A stretch of DNA of 44,426 nt, taken from NCBI GenBank assembly GCA_017517385.1, contig JAFWZG010000051.1, positions 1-44,426 of the forward strand, given 5' to 3'. Source of the stretch: Akkermansia sp. GTDB lineage: Bacteria; Verrucomicrobiota; Verrucomicrobiia; Verrucomicrobiales; Akkermansiaceae. Under the pieces are notes generated by a model, which ran no database searches, had not been told where the DNA came from, and worked only from the letters and a program-made list of their open reading frames with translations. Below are positions 8,886 to 17,230 of the stretch, piece after piece (within the stretch, counting starts at the first letter, position 1; every line of letters begins with the position of its first letter). Position numbers and translations under genes: made by a program.

Positions 8886-8909
8886 ATCTGATATTTGAGC
8901 TCAGACGGA

Positions 8910-8938
8910 ACTATACTCCTGCCTTTTGGGCTTGTAAA
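8910..8938 (-). promoter_or_regulatory. Promoter of the sulP-methyltransferase unit
   Basis: On the minus strand TTTACA (8933-8938), 17-bp spacer, TATAGT (8910-8915). The predicted leader is about 18 bases. Confidence 0.6.
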
Positions 8939-8965
8939 GTCTCAAATGTTGTTTTTTTTGAAAAA

Positions 8966-10162
8966 TCAGCGGCGGCGGGTTCTTCTGTTACGGGAACTGC
9001 TGCGGCTTGAGCGGGAACTACGGTTAGCGCGGCTGCGGGTGTTTCTGTTCCGGTTAGCGCGGCTGCGGTTCCGAGAGGAAGTGTTGGCCCTAGTGGGTTC
9101 CGGAGGCGCCGGAGCAGCTACCGGCTCAGGGGGGGGCGGTTCTGGAGTTACTTCCGGGGCGGGCTCCAGTTTGGCATCCGGGTTGATGTGCCGGGCGAAG
9201 GTGCATACGCCATCCGTGATGGCGGTGGCCAGCTGGGTGCGGTATTCAGGCGTGGCGAGTTTGGCGGCTTCCTCCGTGTTTGTTGAGTATCCGGCAAGCA
9301 CCATGATGGACGGGCATTCCACGGAGTTCAGAATGCTGTAGCGCGCGCGGCGGCAGGCACCATCATTCGCACCGGTTGCGGATACCATGGCGCTGTGCAC
9401 CGCAAAGGCAAGGGCGGCACTGGCCGCATCATGATTATTGGCGGGGCGCCGGGTGTTGCCGGGGCCATCCGGCGTGGCGGTGTAGGTCTCGATGCCCTGT
9501 ATGTCACTGCGGCCACTGTTCAGATGAAGGGAAATGAAGATGGGAGAGTCCGCGCTGCTGACGCAGTTAATGCGCTGGCGGTCAGACATGTGGCGGCTGT
9601 GTTCATGGGTAAGCTGCACGTTGTAACCGCGGCGGGTGAGTGCTTCTTTCAGCTCTTTTGCGAGGCTGAGGCAGAACTCTGCCTCATTTAGGCTGCCCGC
9701 GGTGTAGCCGGTATCGTACCCGCCGTGGCCGGGGTCAATAATCACCGTGCGCACCACGCGGCGGTTCGCAATGTAGGTGGGGCGCAGCACGGGGTCAAAA
9801 ATCTTGACGGCGTCTACCTCGGAGATGAGGATGTCACCGGAGCCATCTTCGCGTATGGGGTAGGAAAGCAGCCAGCGATAGCCTCCGATGTTCACCTCCC
9901 TTTTGCCGGGGCCAAAGGAGATGGTTGTGCCGGCATTAGCCACAGTGCGCAGGGTGCCATTGTTTGTATTCGGCTGAGGGAGCAGCTTGTAGAAGCTGCG
10001 CAGCTGTTCGAGCTGCAGGTAGCGAGGCTCTGCCGGCATGGGGGGGGGCGTGGGGGCTGCCGGAGCTAAAGGCTCTGCCGGGGCTTCTTCACAGTAGCCG
10101 GGCTGGGCGGCCTGCAGGAGCAGGCCGAGAAGAATTAATCTGATGGCAGGCGAGAGACTCAT
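8966..10162 (-). CDS. Amidase_3-like exported protein lacking the catalytic Glu
   Basis: Paralogue of the next gene. The 398 residues comprise a signal peptide (about 1-25), a domain similar to copper amine oxidase N-terminal/stalk domains (about 45-140), an Amidase_3 domain (about 145-320), a Pro-rich linker and a tail of about 42 residues made mostly of Arg, Ser and Asn. The zinc ligands of the N-acetylmuramoyl-L-alanine amidase fold look present (DPGHGG, NEAEF, SLHLNSG). The catalytic Glu is not: where active enzymes have E in VLFEGGF or LVETGF this protein has PSIMVLAGY, encoded by CTT. It may bind peptidoglycan without cutting, or regulate the active copy. It lies 20 bases after the active paralogue, in the same operon. 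Confidence 0.85.
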   Translation of the reverse strand: MSLSPAIRLILLGLLLQAAQPGYCEEAPAEPLAPAAPTPPPMPAEPRYLQLEQLRSFYKLLPQPNTNNGTLRTVANAGTTISFGPGKREVNIGGYRWLLSYPIREDGSGDILISEVDAVKIFDPVLRPTYIANRRVVRTVIIDPGHGGYDTGYTAGSLNEAEFCLSLAKELKEALTRRGYNVQLTHEHSRHMSDRQRINCVSSADSPIFISLHLNSGRSDIQGIETYTATPDGPGNTRRPANNHDAASAALAFAVHSAMVSATGANDGACRRARYSILNSVECPSIMVLAGYSTNTEEAAKLATPEYRTQLATAITDGVCTFARHINPDAKLEPAPEVTPEPPPPEPVAAPAPPEPTRANTSSRNRSRANRNRNTRSRANRSSRSSRSSSRNRRTRRR

Positions 10163-10182
10163 GAACGGAAAGTTTGGCTGGA

Positions 10183-11259
10183 TTACAGGCGAGTGGTGCC
10201 GCGGTAGGTGCTGTTGCCGTTGATGCTGGAACCGCCGACGGGGCTTCTGCGCTGTGTTCGCGGGCGCAGGCCATTGGGATGGCCGCCCACTATCTGGCAG
10301 TAGTTGATGATGCCATCACAAATGCTCTCCGCCAGTTTATTCTGATATGCGCGGCTGGAGATTTTACGGCCTTCCGTGGGATTACTGACGAAGCCGCCTT
10401 CGAAAAGTACAGCCGGGCGCTTGATGGTGCAGAGTACGGAGAAACGCGCGCGCTGGATGCCGCGATCCGTGGCGCCGGTGGAACGGATGGCTCGGCTGTG
10501 AATGGCTGTAGCGAGGGCGATGTTTTCGCTGTCCTGATCATTGCCGTCCAAATCAGCATTTCTGCGGGTGCGGGCGAAGGGGGAGGTGGTGCCCTGCGGG
10601 GCGAGGGTGAAGGTTTCGATGCCCTCTGCGGCGCGCCTTCCTGAGTTGTGGTGAATGCTCACGAAGATGCAGTCCGGTGTGCGGTTGGCTATTTCTACAC
10701 GTTCGCCGAGGGTGAGGAAGACGTCTGTGCTGCGTGTCATGACCACTCGGAAGCCATGGCGTTCCAAGCGGGCTTTTACTTTCAGCGCGAGGCTCAGGTT
10801 GCAGTCTTTTTCCCGGGCCCATTCGCTGACGGCTCCGGCATCATGCCCACCATGGCCGGGATCCAGTACCACGGTGCGGACAACACCTGCTCGCTGTGAG
10901 AAACGCGGGCGCAGGACGGGATCCACCAGCTTTTTCATATCAATAGCTGAGATGAGAAGCTCGTCGCCATCCCGGCGAATGGGGAAGGAGAGAATATAGC
11001 GGAAGTTGTTCACATAGAAATCCTGCCGCTCCGGGCGAACTGATATGGTACGGTTAGCGGAGCCGTAGGAGACGTAGCCTTCACGCCCCTGACGAGGTGA
11101 GAAGCGGTAGAAGCGCCACACGTCGCTAAGCTTTACATACTGCACACCACCAATATCATACACATGCCATCTGCCTCTGTTGTTCTCAGCCTGAGTCACC
11201 CCGGCAAAAAGTACGAGGAAGCTCAGCAGAACGAACAGTTGGCGGATGATATTGCTCAT
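10183..11259 (-). CDS. N-acetylmuramoyl-L-alanine amidase (Amidase_3)
   Basis: Zinc enzyme that cuts the amide between MurNAc and the stem peptide, acting in the periplasm in cell separation or wall turnover. The 358 residues have a signal peptide (about 1-24), a stalk-like N-terminal domain (about 30-120) and the catalytic domain with DPGHGGHDAG, REKDCNLSL, SIHHNSG and PAVLFEGGFVSN; zinc ligands and catalytic Glu are all present. The C-terminus is basic and Ser/Asn-rich but shorter than in the paralogue. A promoter with an embedded palindrome precedes it (11285-11312). The inactive-looking copy follows on the same strand. Confidence 0.92.
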   Translation of the reverse strand: MSNIIRQLFVLLSFLVLFAGVTQAENNRGRWHVYDIGGVQYVKLSDVWRFYRFSPRQGREGYVSYGSANRTISVRPERQDFYVNNFRYILSFPIRRDGDELLISAIDMKKLVDPVLRPRFSQRAGVVRTVVLDPGHGGHDAGAVSEWAREKDCNLSLALKVKARLERHGFRVVMTRSTDVFLTLGERVEIANRTPDCIFVSIHHNSGRRAAEGIETFTLAPQGTTSPFARTRRNADLDGNDQDSENIALATAIHSRAIRSTGATDRGIQRARFSVLCTIKRPAVLFEGGFVSNPTEGRKISSRAYQNKLAESICDGIINYCQIVGGHPNGLRPRTQRRSPVGGSSINGNSTYRGTTRL

Positions 11260-11284
11260 GCGTCACATGGTAACACGCAGCCCC

Positions 11285-11312
11285 CTGATATGACAAGTCA
11301 TAATTGAGTCAA
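11285..11312 (-). promoter_or_regulatory. Promoter of the amidase pair, with palindrome
   Basis: On the minus strand TTGACT (11307-11312), 16-bp spacer, TATCAG (11285-11290). A perfect 14-base palindrome TATGACAAGTCATA (11289-11302) covers the spacer and touches the -10, the expected place for a repressor site. Confidence 0.5.
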
Positions 11313-11365
11313 CCCTTGCCATAGATGTGAAGGGTATGACACGCCATGTCTCTCTGAATTAATAA

Positions 11366-11396
11366 GAGACGGCTTCCCTATGCGGAAAGCCGTCCT
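11366..11396 (-). terminator. Possible terminator after the GT10 gene
   Basis: GACGGCTT (11368-11375) pairs with AAGCCGTC (11387-11394). On the minus strand the stem is followed by an AT-rich but not pure T tract, so termination is plausible rather than certain. Confidence 0.4.
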
Positions 11397-11420
11397 CAGA
11401 AAAAAAACTGCCCTGTGTTT

Positions 11421-12380
11421 TTATTTCTTTCCACGCAGGCGGCGGGAGGCGTAGCGAATGGTTCGGAAGAGGCCGTGGCCGTAGTAATTCTGAGCCATTC
11501 CCATGAACCGCTGGAAGCGGGTGCGGCGGATGGCGCCGGCTCCACGTTCAAAGATGCGGGCGAAGAAGTTCTCGAGCTCATGGTCGGTCTTCGTGATGAC
11601 GTCCATATCTGTCAACAGCGGCTGGTTAATCATCTCTGCGCGGCGCACGGGGTCGTCAGCCAGCTTCAGCAGGTATTCCACCAGTTCGTTGCGGTTGCGG
11701 AAATCTCTGGCGTGTACAAAGGCTGACGGGTTGAACTCCTCAGCCACGCGGGGGTTTCCCCAGTAAATCGGAATGCTGGCGGAGACGAAGGCATCAACGA
11801 TTTTTTCCGTTTGGTAACCGGGATAGGCCTCATTTTCATAGGCCATGCTGAAGCAGTGCTTGCGCTGGTATTCTCGTTTTGCCTCGTAGCCTTTGGGAAG
11901 GAGGAAGCCCACGTTATTCATGAAAGGGCCGGCGCAGCTCACTTTTCTGCGGGCGTTCAGGGCACGGACGAGTGCGTTACGCTCTTTTCCCTTGGGGTTG
12001 CGGCATACGAATGCGCAGAACTCCGTCTGGCGCTCCTGTAGCTCTTCCGGGGTGACCATGGGGCGCTCGCCCATCAGATACGGTCGCAAATCAGAGCGTA
12101 ATAACATGTACTGCAGCCAGTAGGGGTAACGATAGCAGCGGTCGTCTTCCCGGTAATCGTGTGTCATGCAGTAATCAAAACGATTCAGATCCACATGGTG
12201 GTTTTCACCGGTGGCCAGTACGCGCACGCCCTTGAAGCAGTCTAGTTTATCTGTGAAGGTGTCAGCAATGAGGATGTCTGCCTCCTGAAAGTTCTCCATG
12301 GGAACAAGGGTGACAGGGAAGCGTTCGGAGATGAACTTCAGCAACTCGGGGGATTCTATGGTAACATGCAGCTCGCTCAT
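11421..12380 (-). CDS. Glycosyltransferase family 10 (alpha-fucosyltransferase-like)
   Basis: The 319-residue product carries the GT10 signature near residues 180-220: YENEAYPGYQTEKIVDAF followed by IPIYWGNPRVAEEF. Family members transfer fucose from GDP-fucose to N-acetylglucosamine or glucose of glycans, as in bacterial Lewis-type antigens. There is no signal peptide or membrane segment; a basic C-terminal tail could sit at the membrane, as in Helicobacter FucTs. The gene is a single transcription unit, with its own promoter at 12429-12457 and a possible terminator. No GDP-fucose synthesis or O-antigen genes are nearby, so the acceptor is unknown. Confidence 0.85.
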   Translation of the reverse strand: MSELHVTIESPELLKFISERFPVTLVPMENFQEADILIADTFTDKLDCFKGVRVLATGENHHVDLNRFDYCMTHDYREDDRCYRYPYWLQYMLLRSDLRPYLMGERPMVTPEELQERQTEFCAFVCRNPKGKERNALVRALNARRKVSCAGPFMNNVGFLLPKGYEAKREYQRKHCFSMAYENEAYPGYQTEKIVDAFVSASIPIYWGNPRVAEEFNPSAFVHARDFRNRNELVEYLLKLADDPVRRAEMINQPLLTDMDVITKTDHELENFFARIFERGAGAIRRTRFQRFMGMAQNYYGHGLFRTIRYASRRLRGKK

Positions 12381-12428
12381 TGTTCAGGCTGTTTGTGGTT
12401 GATTTGCCGGAGATTCCGGCTAGTATGT

Positions 12429-12457
12429 ATTGTACGGTCTGTTTTCCTCCAAGTCAA
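12429..12457 (-). promoter_or_regulatory. Promoter of the GT10 gene
   Basis: On the minus strand TTGACT (12452-12457), 17-bp spacer, TACAAT (12429-12434). The leader is about 40 bases and holds a small perfect hairpin, GCCGGA-GAT-TCCGGC (12406-12420). Confidence 0.7.
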
Positions 12458-12493
12458 GGAAGATTTGCCGCAAATATGTTTTTCGCGGATTTG

Positions 12494-13000
12494 TCAGCGC
12501 TGGTAGGTGGCGGTGATTTCGCAGATGTAGACGAGGTGGAACTCGTTATTTTCATCATACCACTTGGGGGCTACTTCCGAGATATCGATGAAGTCTTCCT
12601 TGCGCATGTGAGCTACGGCCATCTTGCGGCATTCGATGACGAGATCGGCGTCATCCATGGCTACGAGGCCGTTTTGAGTGGTGGTGGAAGCCAGTTTGGT
12701 GGCGGCCATCTTGTCTACATCCTTCCCTGAGTTGCGCCCGCAGAAGATGAGGTCATCGCGGTATTTTTCGGGCATGAAGGAGAGGGTGAATGTCGGCTGA
12801 GCGTCAATGAAGCCACGGGTGTGGCGGTTGGGGCGCACGAATACGAAGGCGACGGGGCGGTTCCACAGGTAGCCCAGGCCGCCCCAGCTGGCGGTCATGG
12901 TGTTGAAGTTGTCCGGTGTGCCAGCGGTGATAAGCATCCACTGCTTACCGATGAGCTCGGCGGGGTTCTGCTGAAGGGAGGTGAAGTCGATGGCGTTCAT
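12494..13000 (-). CDS. Flavin reductase-like (flavoredoxin) domain protein
   Basis: A 168-residue FMN-binding protein of the flavin reductase/DIM6-NTAB family: WMLITAGTPDNFNTMTASWG near the N-terminus, then NRPVAFVFVRPNRHTRGF and TFTLSFM, the usual pattern for NAD(P)H-flavin reductases and flavoredoxins. The electron partner is unknown. It starts nine bases after the putative lipoprotein gene and is the last gene of the acnA operon. The downstream region up to the GT10 promoter shows no hairpin of note. Confidence 0.85.
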   Translation of the reverse strand: MNAIDFTSLQQNPAELIGKQWMLITAGTPDNFNTMTASWGGLGYLWNRPVAFVFVRPNRHTRGFIDAQPTFTLSFMPEKYRDDLIFCGRNSGKDVDKMAATKLASTTTQNGLVAMDDADLVIECRKMAVAHMRKEDFIDISEVAPKWYDENNEFHLVYICEITATYQR

Positions 13001-13009
13001 GGCGGGGGA

Positions 13010-13726
13010 TTATTCGGGTTGAGTGGCGTCGATGTTGTAAATAAAGGGCTCGCTGAGGGCATACGGCAGCGAGAGCGGCATGGTGATGAGGCTCAGCGGT
13101 ACGTCCAGCACGAGCATAGCGGTATATTGCAGGGGGATGAGCGGGTAGTTATACCAGGCGCGTTCGGTCGGGAGTGTGGCCGCAAAGTACGCTGCCTGTG
13201 AGAAATTGCGGGAGCCGAGGTGTTGTGCTTCAGCCGGGTTGAACTCCTCCGCTTTCACCAGCTGCGCGTCTTCTTCGTGTAGCGCGATGAGGGATCCGGT
13301 GGTGCCGCTGGGGCTCGTTATGGTAGAGTGTTGCAGCGTAGCTTTATCCTGAGCTATTTTTACATAGTACTGGCGGGCGGGGAATCCCCGCAATTCTTGC
13401 ACCGAGTAAACCTCGTTGAGCGTAGGTGTACCATCCCAATAATCCTTGCCGGAGAATTCCGTTATGGGCTCGCCGATGAACTGAGGTACATATTCCAGCC
13501 CGCAGCGGGGCTCTGGTACATAGGCAATGGGCAGGGAGGCGTAGTAGTACCCGTCTTTGGCGTAAACTTCGGCGGTATAGCCCCCATATTCGTGAATTGA
13601 CACAGCCCTGGGCAGCTTTTTGCCGATACTGCCGATGGTGTTGCCGATATCGGTGCGAATACAGGAAGAGAACCCTGCTGCACACAGGGCTGCGAGCAGC
13701 AGGGTTCTAAAGGGGGGATAACGCAT
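13010..13726 (-). CDS. Putative lipoprotein of unknown function
   Basis: The 238 residues start with a signal peptide ending GFSSC near residue 21, close to a lipobox, so a lipid-anchored envelope protein is likely. The remainder contains several Tyr-rich segments and ends with two hydrophobic stretches near residues 190-225. I recognise no domain. It lies between acnA (10 bases) and the flavin reductase gene (9 bases) and is surely co-transcribed with them, but the context does not suggest a role. Confidence 0.7.
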   Translation of the reverse strand: MRYPPFRTLLLAALCAAGFSSCIRTDIGNTIGSIGKKLPRAVSIHEYGGYTAEVYAKDGYYYASLPIAYVPEPRCGLEYVPQFIGEPITEFSGKDYWDGTPTLNEVYSVQELRGFPARQYYVKIAQDKATLQHSTITSPSGTTGSLIALHEEDAQLVKAEEFNPAEAQHLGSRNFSQAAYFAATLPTERAWYNYPLIPLQYTAMLVLDVPLSLITMPLSLPYALSEPFIYNIDATQPE

Positions 13727-13736
13727 GGCGCTAATA

Positions 13737-16454
13737 TCAGCAATAGCGGGTCAGCACGTACTGCAGGATACCGCCGGCGCGGAAGTATTCTTTCTCGATG
13801 GGGGTATCGATGCGTACGATGAGCGGCAGCTCGAAAGCAGGCTCGCCAGCGGGCTGTACCACGAGGGTGGCGCCGTCGCGCGGCTGCAAGTCGTTGCTCA
13901 GGCCGGTGATGGAGAAGGTGACGTCCTTCAGGCCCTTCACGCGGTCATAATCTGCAGGATTGGCGAAGTTCAGGGGCAGTACGCCCATGCCGATGAGGTT
14001 GCTGCGGTGAATACGCTCGAAGCTCTTGGTCACCACGGCACGCACACCCAGCAGGTTGGTGCCCTTAGCAGCCCAGTCACGGCTGGAACCCATGCCGTAG
14101 TCCTCGCCTCCAATGATGATAGTGGGCACTCCGTCGGCCTTGTAGGCCATACCGGCGTCGTAAATGAAGGTAGGCGTGCCGCAGGGGGCGCAGATGCAGG
14201 TGTCAGGCTCGCTGACAGTCTGGCTGCCGAAGTAAAGCGTGTAACCACCCTCGATGCCTTCGGTGAGGAGGTTCTTGATGCGCACGTTGGCGAAGGTGCC
14301 GCGAGCCATCACGAGGTCGTTGCCACGGCGGGAACCGAAAGTGTTGAAATCGTGCTTCTCTACGCCGTTGGCTGCGAGGAACTTACCGGCAGGACCAGTG
14401 GGCTTGATAGCGCCTGCGGGGGAGATGTGGTCCGTGGTCACGCAGTCGCCGAAGATGCCGAGCGGGCGGGCGTTCTCGATATTTGTGATATCGCCCTTGC
14501 TGCCATTCCACCCCTCGAAGAAGGGCGGGCGGTGAATGTAGGTGCTGTCAGCGTTCCAAGCGAAGGTGGCACCTTCGGGTGCGCTTACTTTACCCCATTC
14601 GGGCACTACGCTGCTGTAACATGCGGCGTAATCTTCCGGTGTGGCGGCCTTGGCCTGAGCTGCTGCAATTTCCTCGCCGCTGGGCCAGATGTCTTTCAGG
14701 TATACAGCGGTGCCATCAGCTGCGGTGCCGATGGGCTCGGTGGCCATGTCGATGTCCACTCGGCCGGCTAGGGCAAAGGCGATGACGAGCGGGGGAGACA
14801 TGAGGAAGTTGGCCTTCACGTGGGAGTGGATGCGGGCCTCGAAGTTGCGGTTGCCGGAGAGCACGGAACAGGATACGAGGTCGTGCTCGGTTACGGCCTG
14901 TTCAATGGCGCTGTTCAGCGGGCCGGAGTTGCCGATGCAGGTGGTGCAACCATAACCCACGATGGAGAAACCGATGGTATCCAGCGCTTCCGTGAGGCCA
15001 TTGTTCGCAAAGTAACGGGCGGCGATGCGGCTGCCGGGGGCGATGCTTGTCTTCACGTAGGCGGGAACCTTCATGCCGAGGGCCGCGGCCTTTTTGGCGA
15101 GGAGGCCAGCGGCGAGCATGAGGCTGTCGTTGCTGGTATTGGTGCAGCTGGTAATGGCGGCCACAAGGATGGAGCCGTCGGTCAGCGTCACATTGTGCGT
15201 GGTGTCAGCATCGGGGTTGCCGGCGTCACCCTTCATGGTGACGGGCACGGGCGTGGTGTTCTGCGGGTGGCCGTAGGTGCTCTCGCATATGGTGGCAAAA
15301 CTCTGCTTCAGGTCAGCCAGCGGGATGCGGTCCTGCGGGCGCTTGGGGCCGGCTACGGCGGGCACGATGGTGGAGAGGTCCAGCTCCAGCTCTACGCTGT
15401 AATCAATGTCACCTGCCATGGGCATACCGAACATGCCCTGAGCCTTGTAGTAGTTTTCGTAAGTGGTGACGTGCTCCTCGCTGCGGCCTGTGGCGCGCAG
15501 ATAAGCGGCGGAGGTGGCATCCACGGGGAAGAAGCCCATGGTGGCGCCGTACTCGGGGGCCATGTTGGCCACGGTGGCGCGATCCGGCAGGGAAAGGCTG
15601 GCAGCCCCCTCACCGAAGAACTCCACGAACTTGCCTACCACGCCGTGCTTGCGCAGCATTTGGGTGACGTGCAGTGCCAAATCCGTGGCTGTGACGCCCT
15701 CCTGCAGCTTGCCGGTCAGGTGTACGCCTACTACCTCGGGTACGAGGAAGGTGACGGGCTGGCCAAGCATGCCGGCCTCGGCCTCAATGCCACCCACGCC
15801 CCAAGCTACGATGCCGAGGCCGTTAATCATGGTGGTGTGGGAGTCTGTGCCTACGAGGGTATCCGGGTAGTACACGCCCTCCTGCTGCATGACGCCGTGG
15901 GCGAGGTGTTCGAGGTTTACTTGGTGTACGATGCCGGTGCTGGGGGGCACCACGGAGAAGGTCTTAAATGCTTGCTGGCCCCACTTCAGGAACTCGTAGC
16001 GCTCCACATTGCGCTCGAACTCTCGGGTGAGGTTCTTCTGGTAGGCGGCGGGGAAGCCTGCCCAGTCCACCTGCACGGAGTGGTCCACTACCAAGTCCAC
16101 CGGGACGAGCGGCTCCATTTTAGCGGGGTCTGCACCGAGGTCCTGTACGGCAGCGCGCATGGCGGCAAGGTCTACCAGAAGGGGGACACCCGTGAGGTCC
16201 TGAAGGATGATGCGTGCCACTGTGAAGGGAATTTCATAGCTGCCGGGCTCTTTGGCATTCCATGCGGCGAGGTTTTTAACATCCTGCTCAGTGACTTTCA
16301 GGCCATCACAGTTACGCAGAAGGCTCTCCAGCACGATGCGGAGCGAGACGGGCATGCGACTGATGCCCGAGAAACCCTGTTCAGCCAATGCAGGTAGAGA
16401 GTAATATGAGCCCTCTGTTCCTGCGCCTGTGGTGAATGTGCGTACTGTATTCAT
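13737..16454 (-). CDS. acnA: Aconitate hydratase A
   Basis: Interconverts citrate and isocitrate in the TCA cycle with a [4Fe-4S] cluster. The 905 residues match the AcnA/IRP1 type in length and order. The cluster cysteines are seen in [11 protein letters not shown] and [14 protein letters not shown]; the swivel domain carries [16 protein letters not shown] and the final part [11 protein letters not shown]. The ATG at 16454 gives the expected N-terminus. A strong promoter (16489-16516) with a perfect TATAAT drives the gene, and the lipoprotein and flavin reductase genes follow in the same unit. Confidence 0.97.
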   Translation of the reverse strand: MNTVRTFTTGAGTEGSYYSLPALAEQGFSGISRMPVSLRIVLESLLRNCDGLKVTEQDVKNLAAWNAKEPGSYEIPFTVARIILQDLTGVPLLVDLAAMRAAVQDLGADPAKMEPLVPVDLVVDHSVQVDWAGFPAAYQKNLTREFERNVERYEFLKWGQQAFKTFSVVPPSTGIVHQVNLEHLAHGVMQQEGVYYPDTLVGTDSHTTMINGLGIVAWGVGGIEAEAGMLGQPVTFLVPEVVGVHLTGKLQEGVTATDLALHVTQMLRKHGVVGKFVEFFGEGAASLSLPDRATVANMAPEYGATMGFFPVDATSAAYLRATGRSEEHVTTYENYYKAQGMFGMPMAGDIDYSVELELDLSTIVPAVAGPKRPQDRIPLADLKQSFATICESTYGHPQNTTPVPVTMKGDAGNPDADTTHNVTLTDGSILVAAITSCTNTSNDSLMLAAGLLAKKAAALGMKVPAYVKTSIAPGSRIAARYFANNGLTEALDTIGFSIVGYGCTTCIGNSGPLNSAIEQAVTEHDLVSCSVLSGNRNFEARIHSHVKANFLMSPPLVIAFALAGRVDIDMATEPIGTAADGTAVYLKDIWPSGEEIAAAQAKAATPEDYAACYSSVVPEWGKVSAPEGATFAWNADSTYIHRPPFFEGWNGSKGDITNIENARPLGIFGDCVTTDHISPAGAIKPTGPAGKFLAANGVEKHDFNTFGSRRGNDLVMARGTFANVRIKNLLTEGIEGGYTLYFGSQTVSEPDTCICAPCGTPTFIYDAGMAYKADGVPTIIIGGEDYGMGSSRDWAAKGTNLLGVRAVVTKSFERIHRSNLIGMGVLPLNFANPADYDRVKGLKDVTFSITGLSNDLQPRDGATLVVQPAGEPAFELPLIVRIDTPIEKEYFRAGGILQYVLTRYC

Positions 16455-16488
16455 GGTTCTTTTGTGTTAAAATGCTGATACGCGTGTG

Positions 16489-16516
16489 ATTATACTATTT
16501 TTTTTTCGTAATGCAA
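16489..16516 (-). promoter_or_regulatory. Promoter of the acnA operon
   Basis: On the minus strand TTGCAT (16511-16516), 16-bp spacer, TATAAT (16489-16494). The leader is about 28 bases. Confidence 0.7.
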
Positions 16517-16600
16517 GCTGAAAAGACGTAATGGGCATATTTATGTGTGAGATAGGGGGGGTAGTACTCTGAAAAGCTGCCTTTCTAAATTGATGAAGGC

Positions 16601-16630
16601 TTGACATTCTCGGGTGGGCTTTGTTACTAT
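16601..16630 (+). promoter_or_regulatory. Promoter of the 171-residue membrane protein gene
   Basis: TTGACA (16601-16606), 18-bp spacer, TACTAT (16625-16630). The leader is about 53 bases and AT-rich, with no clear Shine-Dalgarno site. Confidence 0.6.
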
Positions 16631-16689
16631 TGCGTGTGAGGAACTCTCTTTTTCTCAGAGTAAACAAAAAAATATAAATAGAAAAGTAT

Positions 16690-17205
16690 ATGAATACAGA
16701 AATCGTTCAGCGTGTAGCCGAAAGTGAGTTGACCTTGCATATTTCAGATGCGTGGATGTGTGAGCTGGTGATAGTGCTGTTCGGGCTGCCTGCTGTTTAT
16801 TCCGTTATCTCTTATCTGGGCTTCACAGCAGCCGGTGTGGGTAGCGAATGTTCTGTGCTGGAGCGCGGGGTGGCAGCTATGAAGTGCGGGATTGTGCATT
16901 TTCTGCTTGGCTGTCTGATGGTGTTGCTTTATGCTTTGGGTGTTACCGGTGTAATGCCTGCTGCTTGGTTGAATAGTATCGTGATTCCTCTGGCGGCTGT
17001 AGTGCTATTTTTTCCGGGGGTTGCCTCCTATGTATGGCTGCGCTTTTCGGTATGGCGCAGTGTGCTGGCCGTGGTGCTGGTGCCGTTTTTAGCGGTAATG
17101 GTGCTGGTGGGTGTTATGAAGGCCGTGGGCTATATGGCAGGTGATGATGGGGGTGTGCTGATGAATACAGTAGACTCATTGCTCGCGGCTATCGGCCTGA
17201 GCTGA
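16690..17205 (+). CDS. Hypothetical membrane protein, four helices
   Basis: A 171-residue protein with four predicted membrane segments, about residues 24-46, 65-88, 93-114 and 119-143, joined by short loops. I recognise no family. It has its own promoter, is divergent from acnA and converges on the penicillin-binding protein gene, so context says little. Codon use resembles the neighbours, which supports a real gene. Confidence 0.72.
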   Translation: MNTEIVQRVAESELTLHISDAWMCELVIVLFGLPAVYSVISYLGFTAAGVGSECSVLERGVAAMKCGIVHFLLGCLMVLLYALGVTGVMPAAWLNSIVIPLAAVVLFFPGVASYVWLRFSVWRSVLAVVLVPFLAVMVLVGVMKAVGYMAGDDGGVLMNTVDSLLAAIGLS

Positions 17206-17230
17206 TGATGGTTTACAAGAGTGGCGGGAG

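Noticed and set aside
14820-16397. 525-codon frame opposite acnA
   Set aside because: Antisense shadow of aconitase with Gly/His/Val-rich composition and no domain.
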